Notes under the pieces: model-generated | Databases searched by the model: none | What the model saw: only the letters and a program-made list of their open reading frames with translations | What the model was told of the DNA's origin: nothing | Translations under genes and position numbers: made by a program | Part shown: piece by piece, positions 54,140 to 62,848 of the stretch | How the letters are laid out: every line of letters starts with the position of its first letter | How positions within the stretch are numbered: the stretch's first letter is position 1 | NCBI GenBank assembly: GCA_016933535.1 | Contig: JAFGAS010000074.1 | Location: 62,001-126,000 of the forward strand | Direction of reading: 5' to 3' | Source: Candidatus Zymogenaceae bacterium | GTDB taxonomy: Bacteria; Desulfobacterota; Zymogenia; Zymogenales; Zymogenaceae | Length of the DNA stretch: 64,000 nt

Positions 54140-54862
54140 ATGTCCGTAGTAGAATGGAAAAAAGAAGGAACTGTTGCCGTCGTCACAATGACCAACGGCG
54201 AAAATCGGCACAACGCCGTATTCGTCGCCGATATGTCGGCGGCGCTGGATGCAATTGAAAAGGATAAGGAAATTTCGTCAGTTGTCATTACCAGTAGCGA
54301 CCAGAAGAACTGGTCTCAGGGCATCGACCTTACCTGGCTGACGGAGCGAATGGGGAAAAACGAAACGAAACAGATGAAGGATTTCCTGTATGGAATCAAC
54401 GGGATCTTCAAACGGCTCCTCACCTACCCGATGCCCGTGATCGCGGCCATTAACGGACACGCAGTAGCCAATGGGGCGATCCTGTCGTGCGCCTGTGATT
54501 TTCGTTTCATGCGCGCCGATAAGGGCTTTTTCTTCTTCCCCGAGGTCGATATCGGTATTCCGTTTCTACCGGGAATGATTGCCTTTTGCAGGAAGGCCGT
54601 TCCCGAGTATAAATTCAATGAAATGCTTCTCTCCGGCAAGCGTTACGGCGCGGCGGAACTCGCACTCCATAACATCATCGTCAAGGCCTGTGAGAATCCG
54701 GAAACGCTGCTAGCCGAGGCGATGGCCTTTGCCGGAACCTATCAAAAGAAACGGGGTATTTTCGCCGAAATGAAAAAGCGGATGTATAAGGAAATGGTTC
54801 GGGTAATCGAAACGGAGGACCCGCCGATCATAGAAAAGCTCACCCTCATGGTCGGGGATTGA
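54140..54862 (+). CDS. Enoyl-CoA hydratase/isomerase family protein
   Basis: 240 residues from the ATG at 54140, which has AAGGAGG upstream; a frame from 54083 is open but unlikely. Crotonase fold: VVTMTNGENRHNAVF, SDQKNWSQGIDLTWL (oxyanion hole), INGHAVANGAILSCACDFRFMRAD, VDIGIPFLPGM. The catalytic Glu positions of hydratases are replaced (ANGAIL), so isomerase activity like the peroxisomal delta3,delta2-enoyl-CoA isomerase (PECI-like) group is more plausible. Single gene, next to the prophage end. Confidence 0.88.
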   Translation: MSVVEWKKEGTVAVVTMTNGENRHNAVFVADMSAALDAIEKDKEISSVVITSSDQKNWSQGIDLTWLTERMGKNETKQMKDFLYGINGIFKRLLTYPMPVIAAINGHAVANGAILSCACDFRFMRADKGFFFFPEVDIGIPFLPGMIAFCRKAVPEYKFNEMLLSGKRYGAAELALHNIIVKACENPETLLAEAMAFAGTYQKKRGIFAEMKKRMYKEMVRVIETEDPPIIEKLTLMVGD

Positions 54863-54918
54863 TGCACATCAAGGAACAGAAGGCAGAGAAGCCTATTCCT
54901 ATCACTGCCCCAGTTTTA

Positions 54919-54945
54919 CGGCGCGGCATTAGCCGCGCCGATTTT
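54919..54945. terminator. Hairpin terminator between enoyl-CoA gene and prophage
   Basis: CGGCGCGGC-ATTA-GCCGCGCCG, a perfect 9-bp stem, followed by ATTTTAG on the plus strand. It can serve the plus-strand gene and, less well, the convergent phage transcript. Confidence 0.7.
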
Positions 54946-55375
54946 AGTATAACAAACCACCAAGGATTCCGAGAAGAAGAATAACAACCCCGGCTGTCCC
55001 CATATCTTTCCGGAGCGAACCCGTAAAGGTTTCGGGACGATAGTCACCGAGAAATTCTCTGATTTTATTATCCTGGATTCTCCGAATAATTCCATCCTTG
55101 ATCGCTTTTTTGTAGGCATCCGGCGTAAATTCATATCGGTCCGCGGTTTTGTTATAGAGTATAGCATCCGGATCTTTCGGCGGTGCCAACGATAACTCAT
55201 CAATCATCGCATCCACGTCTGCCTCGGTAATGATGAGATCGTCTGCTGTTGTGTTATGATGAATAATCCATGAAGCCGTGGAACAACCGTTAACTACGAT
55301 TAAGAGACAAACAACAATACTCCATACCCCAATGGGACTAAGCCTAAGGTTAATCCTTCGGTTTATTCTCCCCAT
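54944..55375 (-). CDS. Possible outer spanin-like lipoprotein
   Basis: 143 residues. A hydrophobic segment ends in LLIVVNGCSTASW, a lipobox-like site with Cys31. The middle is charged and helical; the C-terminus has another hydrophobic stretch (GTAGVVILLLGILGGLLY). Last gene of the phage lysis set, overlapping the putative inner spanin by 13 bp. A C-terminal membrane helix is unusual for an outer spanin, so the role is tentative. Confidence 0.6.
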   Translation of the reverse strand: MGRINRRINLRLSPIGVWSIVVCLLIVVNGCSTASWIIHHNTTADDLIITEADVDAMIDELSLAPPKDPDAILYNKTADRYEFTPDAYKKAIKDGIIRRIQDNKIREFLGDYRPETFTGSLRKDMGTAGVVILLLGILGGLLY

Positions 55376-55596
55376 AGATTCGCCCCCATCCTTAATAGCT
55401 CATCGGAGTGCTTTTCCTTCAGTTTCATAGGAATATACTCCCGTTCTACTCTTTTCTGTATCAGTAGTCTTTGGCATAAGGCCCGTTCAGCAGTCAGAGA
55501 GTCTGTCCGGCGTTTTTGAATACCCCAAAGCACCACCATCACAAGGAGGGCCACAATAATGGCAATAAAGATATATTCCTTATAAGTGAGTTTCAT
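55363..55596 (-). CDS. Small membrane protein, possible inner spanin
   Basis: 77 residues: one N-terminal transmembrane helix (YIFIAIIVALLVMVVLWGI) followed by a charged, helical region rich in Arg, Glu and Lys (ALCQRLLIQKRVEREY). This single-anchor plus coiled-coil layout and its place after holin and endolysin suit an Rz-type inner spanin. Confidence 0.55.
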   Translation of the reverse strand: MKLTYKEYIFIAIIVALLVMVVLWGIQKRRTDSLTAERALCQRLLIQKRVEREYIPMKLKEKHSDELLRMGANLWGE

Positions 55597-55777
55597 GTTT
55601 CAGATCGACCTCCTTTTCATTTTTTCCGCTAATCAATTTCGTTAAAACGTTCGCACCCATATACGCGGCAAAGATAAGCGCAAGGTTAAAGTCAAACGTT
55701 CCCGTGAGGCTATAGACTATGCACGCTAAAACGAGGCCAAGAAATTTCCGACCTCCGATCGCTTCCCAAATTTTCAT
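55580..55777 (-). CDS. Holin-like small membrane protein
   Basis: 65 residues with two hydrophobic helices (KFLGLVLACIVYSLTG and LALIFAAYMGANVLTKLI) and a charged C-terminal tail. Size, topology and place next to the M15 endolysin indicate a phage holin. Overlaps the endolysin stop by 4 bp. Confidence 0.7.
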   Translation of the reverse strand: MKIWEAIGGRKFLGLVLACIVYSLTGTFDFNLALIFAAYMGANVLTKLISGKNEKEVDLKHETHL

Positions 55778-56217
55778 CCAATCGCCTCGTATGCCTCATC
55801 CCATGATACATAGACCTGTCTTCCATTCCGTACTATCGCACCCCATCGTGCGAACTCTCCCCGAGTATCGAGGTGGAAGCCGGGCGACGTCCAGTGTGGA
55901 TAGATTCCAAGCCCTATCTTTCCACAGACTCCCGTCCCTCCCGGTGGGGATCCTATTACGTCAACCATAAGATCAACCGCATTTCTAAAGGGTAATCCTA
56001 CAACATGAAAATCGGCCGCTTTTCCGGTATAATGCTGTGAGTCAGGCATGTGGCCGGACCGCTCATAGCCGCAATGGACAACAAAAGGAGATTTGAATAA
56101 TCCCCTTAATGTATCGAGGAGAAAAACCGTTTCTCTATCCATGAGCAGAGGCTCGCCCCAGTTTTCCTTAGGCGAGAAGTATTTTATTTCAGACCAGTCC
56201 TTTTCTCTCATCTTCAT
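55774..56217 (-). CDS. Phage endolysin, peptidase M15 family
   Basis: 147 residues. Zinc site residues: SQHYTGKAADFHVVG (H and D) and PGFHLDTRG (distal H), with FVVHCGYERSGHMPD before them. This is the D-Ala-D-Ala carboxypeptidase/L-Ala-D-Glu peptidase fold used by phage endolysins. No signal peptide, so release needs the holin encoded next to it. Confidence 0.88.
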   Translation of the reverse strand: MKMREKDWSEIKYFSPKENWGEPLLMDRETVFLLDTLRGLFKSPFVVHCGYERSGHMPDSQHYTGKAADFHVVGLPFRNAVDLMVDVIGSPPGGTGVCGKIGLGIYPHWTSPGFHLDTRGEFARWGAIVRNGRQVYVSWDEAYEAIG

Positions 56218-56480
56218 TTGAAGTAACTCCCTATATATCCGAGTATCCCACCACCCACGGTTGCTATCGTCGTAAAGATACTCATCCTGGTTCGGAGATT
56301 GCCTAATTGCTCTGTGCAGTTCCCGCAGTTCGTTTGTATTGCAACAACATCGTTTTGTGTCTTACGAAGCCCCCCGTTTATCCTTCCGGTATAATCCTTG
56401 ATCTCCTTCACGTCTTCCTTGATATCTTTCATCTCCGTCATCAGTGCTATCAGCATATCCCGGTTCGTCATCTCACTCAT
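56214..56480 (-). CDS. XhlA-like hemolysin/holin-associated protein
   Basis: 88 residues: an N-terminal coiled coil (LIALMTEMKDIKEDVKEIKD) and one C-terminal membrane helix (IFTTIATVGGGILGYIGSYF). This is the XhlA layout found in phage lysis modules. Overlaps the endolysin start by 4 bp. Confidence 0.7.
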   Translation of the reverse strand: MSEMTNRDMLIALMTEMKDIKEDVKEIKDYTGRINGGLRKTQNDVVAIQTNCGNCTEQLGNLRTRMSIFTTIATVGGGILGYIGSYFK

Positions 56481-56749
56481 CTCGACACCCGCTTGATTGA
56501 TGTTGCTAACCTCCGCGTACTTTTACCTACTATCTCTGCCTGTCTCTTATCCTTTGAATTATATCTAATGCTCACCGTATCGCCGGGGTTGTAGTTTTCT
56601 CCCGTAGCCGAAAAGACCATGATTCGTTTACCACCGTCAAGCTCTACCGTGTGTCTGCCGTTCTTGTCTCTGGTAATGACCCTCCCGACTCCGGTATTAT
56701 TGACCTGGGCGGCGCGGGCGCGCTTTTCTATGTATTCCTTGACCTTCAC
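56477..56749 (-). CDS. Small phage protein, probable baseplate or tail-tip component
   Basis: 90 residues, basic. GVGRVITRDKNGRHTVELDGGKRIMVFSATGENYNPGDTVSIRYN reads as a small OB-like beta barrel of the kind seen in phage baseplate spike-associated proteins. No specific family recognised. Overlaps neighbours by 4 bp on each side. Confidence 0.6.
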   Translation of the reverse strand: MKVKEYIEKRARAAQVNNTGVGRVITRDKNGRHTVELDGGKRIMVFSATGENYNPGDTVSIRYNSKDKRQAEIVGKSTRRLATSIKRVSR

Positions 56750-57072
56750 TCGAAGTCCTCATACTTTTCAAGGGTCAGTCGTATAGTCGTCCCCGTATTC
56801 TTTCCGCTTATCGAAACACCGGCGATATAGAGAACCTGGTTGACAAGACCAACTTCGGGACAGGTCAGTTTGATATGACTTCCGACTTCGAGCAGATACC
56901 CGTCATCCGGATACGGCATCGTTACCGTGTAGGTGTCTATGATCTTCCATGCCTTGTTGAGTTCGGCGTATCCCCTATTGATCGCATCGGCCTCAGTAAT
57001 GATGAGGGAATCCACCACCGCATCAAGGGGCCTCGAACCGTCGCCATATTCACAATTTACTGTTATTGCCAT
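56746..57072 (-). CDS. Small phage tail/baseplate protein
   Basis: 108 residues. ADAINRGYAELNKAWKIIDTYTVTMPYPDDGYLLEVGSHIKLTCPEVGL and ISGKNTGTTIRLTLEKYED resemble the C-terminal part of phage tail hub proteins that set the tail channel. It may complete the long hub-like protein encoded immediately upstream, to which it is joined by a 1-bp overlap. Confidence 0.6.
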   Translation of the reverse strand: MAITVNCEYGDGSRPLDAVVDSLIITEADAINRGYAELNKAWKIIDTYTVTMPYPDDGYLLEVGSHIKLTCPEVGLVNQVLYIAGVSISGKNTGTTIRLTLEKYEDFE

Positions 57073-60000
57073 TAGCTTATTATGTTATACACCGGCACTT
57101 TGATATCGAACGTGCAGGTGTCGTAAACCGACGTGGCGGCGTTGGCCGCGTATACATCGCCGGGTATGGTTATCGTGCTGGTCAGGTCGTCATAGCCTGA
57201 TTTGGTGATCTTGATGGTGTGTGTCTCTCCTGCCTTCCCTTTTTGGAAATAGAATATCCCGTCGGCCCCGGTATAGAGAGGCCCCTCGTCGGCAGCCTCG
57301 GTATAGGTCGTTTCTCCCGACCAGGCAATATTGACTACTGCGTTGGATATCGGCTGCCTCGTATCCTCATCTATCACGAGACGTTTCCCCGAAACATTGC
57401 CGAAAGTATCCTGGCTGTCGTATGAATAGAATATCGTATTGGCCTGGACAAATAGCTCTACAAGAGTCGGACCCGAATTGCTGAATTTGGTCACGCCCCA
57501 CCCGGCAATAGCTCCTTTTTCAATATGTACTATCGCCTGATTGGTCTTTACGTCCGGTTCCACGTTATTGGCTATCCAGTGTATTTCTTTCGTGTAACGC
57601 TTCTGCCCGTTTGAATTTCCGTTCGGCGTGAACGTATCGGCAAACCCGATGAGATATATCTGGTTTGACCCGCTACCCTGGTCCTCGCTGTTATTCCCCT
57701 GCGGTCCCCTGATCTCCACTCGACAACTTCCATATTCTCCACAGAACCCCCGGACGTGATTAAACCTACCCTCTAATGGAAAGTCGTTAGATGAGGGATA
57801 GATATATTCTGCCGTTGCCATTCCAGCCGAGGTATACTCTATGACGAGGGGAGTATCCGGGTAAGGCAAGGGAGTGGCAAGGGTGATCGTATTGCCGTCA
57901 AAGGTCGCGTCGGTTGCGTAGTTTGTACCGGTATAGACCGCCCCCCCGTCGATACGATATACCGATGTCAATGCGGTTATCGGGAATTCCGTTGTTACCG
58001 TTACCTCGTTCGTTGAGTAGGTCGGGCTTTCAAGAGACCCGTCGGTAATATCCTCGGTGGTGGTCGTGACCTGTTCAGGGTCTATATTTCCCGTATAACC
58101 GGCGACATCGTACTGGTCAGATACGGATAATTCGACCACGAGGCCATTCGGCGCGGCGTATCCCTGAGAATCGACTACGGCAATTTTTATTGTGGAAGTC
58201 CCGCCGACGTTGACCGTTGAGGGATCGGCGCTCATCTTTATAGAGCCAACGCGGGGATCTGAAATCTGGACGTTTACCTTTGCCGTCTGTGCGTCGAGGA
58301 AATCAGCAGAACACACGGCCCACCCCCCGCCTCCCGCCGAGGCCCTGAGCGTCGTCTGCGCCTTACCATCTTTTACCAGCACCTCTCGAGGAGAAACGTC
58401 GGCATAGTTTTCTACACCAAAAGTAACGGTCTCCCCTCCCCAATAGGTGACAAGATAGTCCGTATCGTCCATCGCTGTCGTTATTCTGATGGTCCTGTTG
58501 TCGTCGAGGATTTCATAGGGCCCCGCCACCACGGACGAATCAGATTTCTTCTTGATCTCGACCACCCCCCCGCCTTCGGTGTCGATCATTGAGGAAACCG
58601 ATATCTCGTAGTGGTCATTTCTCGCGGGGGTCCGTTCCTCCTCCTCGATAAGCTCCACGTCCGGGATGCTGTTGTCCTCGTTCCAGCATCTTGCGGTTAG
58701 GATGCAGGAGTCGTACCCGTTGGACTTGAGCTTGCTTTTAGAAGATGCAAGCGTTACCGTGGCCCAGCCGCCGGTTACGGCGACATCCTCATATCCAGAA
58801 ACGGATATGGAGTTCTCCCCTCCCGGGACGGTCCTCGACCGGGACACGGATACTACGTCGTCCGATGTCAAAGACATGATCGGCGTCTTTCCGGTGGTCT
58901 CGTAGTCCTTGTAGGCGCAGACAAGATTATTTTCCCGGTCGGTGTAGACCAATCCCCCGCCGGCTTCGACGAGTTTCATGATGACCGATATCGGGGGCTC
59001 ATCATCACACGTCAGGGCGCCGGCTGGAAGGACGGAATCGGGGATACCCCACAGGACGGATATACTCTTTTCGCCGGCAAGGTCACCCACGACGGCAATC
59101 TTCGTCGTCGCTTCGTCGTAGAGATCCTGGAGTTTACCTGAAAACGGGATGTCGAGCAGAGCGGTCACGGAGCGACCGGTCAACGCACACGCGTATGATT
59201 CCGATTCCATTTCATCGGACTTATCTTCGATCAAAAACAGTCCGAGCGAATACCCCTCGTGATCGATGATTTCAATGGTTGCGTCGTCAAAGGTGGAGTC
59301 GTCGTAATTCTTCGTCTTTATCGATTCAGCGAACGCCCGGTCTTTTATGGTTATAGAGACGGTCATTGCCACCATCTGGTCATCATAATCTATCGACCAA
59401 TCAACGAGCTTGTCCGAAACGTCATCCCCGTTGATCAATACGGTCGCTTTATTCGTGAGCTGCTTTCCCAGGATGTTGAGGTTTTGCCACGACCCATCGA
59501 GATAGACCAGTTGACCGGGGACGCCGATGTTATTCAGGAGGGTAAACCGGTCTCGATACGGCTCATAATCGAGGAGGTTGTTCTTGAAAGTAAACGAATT
59601 CCGGTGGCGGGTGGTGAGGTTGTTGATAATGGTGAAAAACGGGGATTTGCGCCACGCACTGGTCAGGGAGTTGCGGAGGGTGAACCGGTTACGATAGGAG
59701 ATGTCCTCGACATAGATATAATCGAGGAGAAGCTGGCCATACCATGATGCCGTATCATTATCCCCCAAATGCCAGTAGTAATCATCGGAGGTTCTATACA
59801 ATGCGCCCGTAGTTGCAGATTCAGAACCATCATGTGCAAAACCAACGGTATTAGAATCGGGATGATAGGTTAATGTTGCCGTATACCATGTAGCGAGATT
59901 GATATTTCTAACAGTCTGGCCTCCGGCGGCCCATGCGTTCGTTGTGCCATTATAGCTATATTCGTTTCCGGCAGAATCCTTGTAAAGCCATCGCTCGGTA

Positions 60001-60347
60001 TATGTTCCGGCATTATTATATAGACCTATCTGAAACCGCCTCGTGGTATCTGCAATACCTGGTTCTGGGACTGTAGCGCTTTGACAGACAATAAATAAGT
60101 GAATCCAGTCAGATGCGGGTAAAGATGTCAGTTGATACCTGATCTGAACCTTAAATCCGCCATTTGCCATCTCTTCAATGGTCAGGGCGTTAGATACAAT
60201 CATCCCTGCATCGGCATTGGCATACGTCTTTACATACCCATACGTCCCGTCCTGATAGATAGAACCATTGGCCGCAGTATCGATATTGATGCCGTCCTGG
60301 AAGGCTCCGCTTGGGAGGTTGAAATTCTCTTTGAGGAAAAACGACAT
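57072..60347 (-). CDS. Large tail hub/fibre-like protein, 1091 residues
   Basis: N-terminal ~215 residues look like a LamG/concanavalin-like beta sandwich (YHPDSNTVGFAHDGSE). Residues 218-274 carry four short repeats of the xRxxFTxxNNL type. Residues ~280-560 resemble a tail hub (GYSLGLFLIEDKSDEMESES, YTDRENNLVCAYKDYETTG). Ig-like segments follow (SADPSTVNVGGTSTIKIAVVD), then a carboxypeptidase-regulatory-like domain near the end (GADGIFYFQKGKAGETHTIKITKSGY). It combines hub and adhesion modules in one chain, which suggests tail-tip host contact. Confidence 0.75.
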   Translation of the reverse strand: MSFFLKENFNLPSGAFQDGINIDTAANGSIYQDGTYGYVKTYANADAGMIVSNALTIEEMANGGFKVQIRYQLTSLPASDWIHLFIVCQSATVPEPGIADTTRRFQIGLYNNAGTYTERWLYKDSAGNEYSYNGTTNAWAAGGQTVRNINLATWYTATLTYHPDSNTVGFAHDGSESATTGALYRTSDDYYWHLGDNDTASWYGQLLLDYIYVEDISYRNRFTLRNSLTSAWRKSPFFTIINNLTTRHRNSFTFKNNLLDYEPYRDRFTLLNNIGVPGQLVYLDGSWQNLNILGKQLTNKATVLINGDDVSDKLVDWSIDYDDQMVAMTVSITIKDRAFAESIKTKNYDDSTFDDATIEIIDHEGYSLGLFLIEDKSDEMESESYACALTGRSVTALLDIPFSGKLQDLYDEATTKIAVVGDLAGEKSISVLWGIPDSVLPAGALTCDDEPPISVIMKLVEAGGGLVYTDRENNLVCAYKDYETTGKTPIMSLTSDDVVSVSRSRTVPGGENSISVSGYEDVAVTGGWATVTLASSKSKLKSNGYDSCILTARCWNEDNSIPDVELIEEEERTPARNDHYEISVSSMIDTEGGGVVEIKKKSDSSVVAGPYEILDDNRTIRITTAMDDTDYLVTYWGGETVTFGVENYADVSPREVLVKDGKAQTTLRASAGGGGWAVCSADFLDAQTAKVNVQISDPRVGSIKMSADPSTVNVGGTSTIKIAVVDSQGYAAPNGLVVELSVSDQYDVAGYTGNIDPEQVTTTTEDITDGSLESPTYSTNEVTVTTEFPITALTSVYRIDGGAVYTGTNYATDATFDGNTITLATPLPYPDTPLVIEYTSAGMATAEYIYPSSNDFPLEGRFNHVRGFCGEYGSCRVEIRGPQGNNSEDQGSGSNQIYLIGFADTFTPNGNSNGQKRYTKEIHWIANNVEPDVKTNQAIVHIEKGAIAGWGVTKFSNSGPTLVELFVQANTIFYSYDSQDTFGNVSGKRLVIDEDTRQPISNAVVNIAWSGETTYTEAADEGPLYTGADGIFYFQKGKAGETHTIKITKSGYDDLTSTITIPGDVYAANAATSVYDTCTFDIKVPVYNIIS
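59526..59696 (-). repeat. Four short protein repeats in the hub/fibre-like protein
   Basis: YRNRFTLRNSL, WRKSPFFTIINNL, HRNSFTFKNNL and YRDRFTLLNNI occur within 57 residues at unequal spacing. They resemble beta-turn repeats linking a fibre to a hub. Confidence 0.7.
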
Positions 60348-60355
60348 TTACAATC

Positions 60356-60907
60356 CTATGCCGAAAGATAAAGTTGGAGCGTTACATAGTCCTGGCAGCT
60401 TGTCGGGGTCGGGTCGTAATATCCAAAGACGAATTGTCTCGACGCACTCAACTCTACAATAGCCGACGACCCTATCCAGTCAGCCGAGGCCGAGGCCGAT
60501 GCTCCGTAGGTAGTCCCGGAACCGGCAAGATTCGCATCAATCATAGACTTTAACCACAGGGACCCGACATACATTCCGCTGCTATTTCTCCAATATCCGG
60601 CAGTACCGACAATCCGTGCATAATTATACCCGGCTGGGGCCGTATAAATACCGTATGCCCCGGTAAAGCTTCCGGGAGAGTTATTCCATGATGCACTCGG
60701 CATTGCAGGACCGCCCCATTGGATTGTTGAGAGATACGGTATCCAACTGTACGTGACACCACCACCGCCGCCCGGCGCTCCCTCTTCCACAAGCGTACTA
60801 TCGATCCTTGTCATGTAGTACGTTCCCTCCCCCCCGGTGGTCTTGGTCATGTAGTAGATACCTGACCCACCGTCAAGTTTGGTCATATAGTAGATTTCAC
60901 CTGTCAC
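60356..60907 (-). CDS. Phage structural protein, tail-associated
   Basis: 183 residues. The start has three near-repeats of G-x-x-Y-Y-M-T-K/R (GEIYYMTKLDGGSG, GIYYMTKTTGGEG, GTYYMTRID), then a Gly linker and a beta-rich C-terminal domain (VTYSWIPYLSTIQWGG, FVFGYYDPTPTSCQDY) like a fibre tip or receptor-binding head. No family recognised. Confidence 0.65.
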   Translation of the reverse strand: MTGEIYYMTKLDGGSGIYYMTKTTGGEGTYYMTRIDSTLVEEGAPGGGGGVTYSWIPYLSTIQWGGPAMPSASWNNSPGSFTGAYGIYTAPAGYNYARIVGTAGYWRNSSGMYVGSLWLKSMIDANLAGSGTTYGASASASADWIGSSAIVELSASRQFVFGYYDPTPTSCQDYVTLQLYLSA

Positions 60908-62385
60908 GATTCTCCATCGAGCGTGAACGTCGCCTGATTTCCGCTATACGCATCTGTCAGGGCCGGTACAACTTCCTTGAACCAAATTCCCCGTGCCGAG
61001 GGATAGGTCGTGAATGTCACGGTATCTGCTGAGGCCCACGTTCCACCCCAGCATGAGGTCGGAATGGCGAAGTAATAACTTCCCCAATGTGCTACTGCGA
61101 AGGCCGAGGTTATTACCCCTGACCCGATTGTCCCTGATGAAGCCCCGGCCACCGTAAACTCTGTCGCAGACGAGAAGGTAACGGTGAACGTATCATACGT
61201 CGCGCCGAGGTCGTAATCGGTGATGTTATCCGTAAACGTCCCCAGGGCAGAAGATTTTACCGGCGTGCTGTGATCTGCCGCGACGGTGCCGAGTTCCAAA
61301 ACCCCCGCCACTACGGTTCCGGTAGTTCCATAATGAACCGAGTTATCAAGACCTAACTCCGTGTCTGCGGTGGAATCTGAAACGACTTGGATTGAGTTTT
61401 CGGCATAATAATCGTCGGTCTCTATCGAAACCTTGTCAGTATCGTAGACCGCTGCCGTCGCCCCTACCAATGTCGCGTTGATCGTAGCAACAACCTCGGC
61501 GGCCGTTTGCCCGTCTGCCGCAAAGGTGATAGTTTGTGAATCACCACCGTTGACCTTAATGATAAGCGTCAGCCCGTCGAGGTCGAATGTTTCCCCCTCG
61601 GTCCCCTCAACAATGCCCTGTGTCTTTACGGCATGATTCGAGACGATCGCCGAGGACACGGTGATGGTCGCCTCCTCGGAAGCCCACGAAACGGCGGTGA
61701 CAAGGCAGTATTCTATCAAGGGGAGCCCGTCACCATCGAGCACGTCCCAGTCTACCAGGGCTACGTACATCCCCACGTACACCCCCGATGCCGCCTCGTA
61801 GTCTGCAACGATGGTTGTTGATACCCCCCCGGTCAGCGCCGTATGGAGGTCGCCCGATCCGATCCAGAACGTCCGCGCATGGTCGGTATTGGCCGGGTCG
61901 CTGCCCCTGATCATGGTCGATATGGTGAAATTCTGCGTATCGATGTATGACGCTACGGTGGCGAGCCCCCGGAAGGCCCCGGCCGAGGTCGTAAAGAGAA
62001 CCAGCGTCCCGACGGCAAGCTCCGGGTGCGTCGCGGCCATCGTCACCTTGCGGGTCCCGGACGTCCACGTGATGTTCGTGTCCTCCCAGCCGATATCGTC
62101 TGCCGTCTCCTGGGTATCGTCATAACCCCCGCGGGTGATCTGCATGTAATCACCGGCGGTAGAAAGGCGGTCGGCCATGAATTTAGCTTCGGTCAGGGTT
62201 CCGGAGAGTTTCTTGATATGTGCTTTGCGATATCTCGTCTGCCCGGCAGTCCGTTCCGATTCCGGGACGTGAGGGAACAGGTTAGCGGCGGCGTTATCAA
62301 TCACGGCATTGTTGGTAATAATTCCACCATTACCCGTTGCATCTGATATTACCGATGATTTAAAAAGACCCGTTGAAGCGGTCAT
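60904..62385 (-). CDS. Phage structural protein, 493 residues
   Basis: N-terminal NLFPHVPESERTAGQTRYRKAHIKKLSGTLTEAKFMADRLS recalls structural proteins of Mu-like prophages of Desulfobacterota. The remainder is Thr/Ala/Val-rich beta sequence with many short turns, typical of tail or decoration proteins. It overlaps the next gene by 4 bp. Assignment to a particular virion part is not possible here. Confidence 0.7.
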   Translation of the reverse strand: MTASTGLFKSSVISDATGNGGIITNNAVIDNAAANLFPHVPESERTAGQTRYRKAHIKKLSGTLTEAKFMADRLSTAGDYMQITRGGYDDTQETADDIGWEDTNITWTSGTRKVTMAATHPELAVGTLVLFTTSAGAFRGLATVASYIDTQNFTISTMIRGSDPANTDHARTFWIGSGDLHTALTGGVSTTIVADYEAASGVYVGMYVALVDWDVLDGDGLPLIEYCLVTAVSWASEEATITVSSAIVSNHAVKTQGIVEGTEGETFDLDGLTLIIKVNGGDSQTITFAADGQTAAEVVATINATLVGATAAVYDTDKVSIETDDYYAENSIQVVSDSTADTELGLDNSVHYGTTGTVVAGVLELGTVAADHSTPVKSSALGTFTDNITDYDLGATYDTFTVTFSSATEFTVAGASSGTIGSGVITSAFAVAHWGSYYFAIPTSCWGGTWASADTVTFTTYPSARGIWFKEVVPALTDAYSGNQATFTLDGES

Positions 62386-62458
62386 GTTATGCCCCGTTTT
62401 AAGGAATCGACTATCTATTACTAGTCTGTGTCGTACGTATAAAAATCATGGGAAGAAG

Positions 62459-62848
62459 TCATCCAACACACATAAGATAGATAGTACCTATCCACCATGT
62501 ATTATCGTCTGGATTTGAATGGATCGTTAATGTCTCCATTTGTATCGCTCCGCCTAATTCTTCATTACAAAAACGAACGGTATAGTACATTCCATTGAGT
62601 ATGAGCGTATAGTAGGCCCCAACAACCTTAGATAGTGTTCGAAGTGCATCCACTGTGGAGCCTTTGAGCCAACCGGTTTCCCGTATCGATTCAAGGGTGA
62701 TGGGAAAATGCCGTCCCCGAGTATGAGTTAGGACAATTTCTGTACCATCAATTGCTATGGCTGTCTCGGTTATTGAGTCATGGTATCGATTCATATCAAC
62801 CCACAGAGGGGTATGATCGAGGACAATACCACCGATAGTACAGCCCAT
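62459..62848 (-). CDS. Phage tail-type protein, 129 residues
   Basis: GGGAG precedes the ATG. MGCTIGGIVLDHTPLWVDMN then HFPITLESIRETGWLKGSTVDALRTLSKVVGAYYTLILNGMYYTVRF is the small beta-barrel-plus-helix pattern seen in phage tail-tip adaptor proteins that read a position into a supplied grid. No family named. Follows the 634-bp gap on the same strand. Confidence 0.65.
   Translation of the reverse strand: MGCTIGGIVLDHTPLWVDMNRYHDSITETAIAIDGTEIVLTHTRGRHFPITLESIRETGWLKGSTVDALRTLSKVVGAYYTLILNGMYYTVRFCNEELGGAIQMETLTIHSNPDDNTWWIGTIYLMCVG

Noticed and set aside
60356-60907. Diversity-generating retroelement target in the fibre-tip-like gene
   Set aside because: No reverse transcriptase and no near-identical template repeat were seen in the window.
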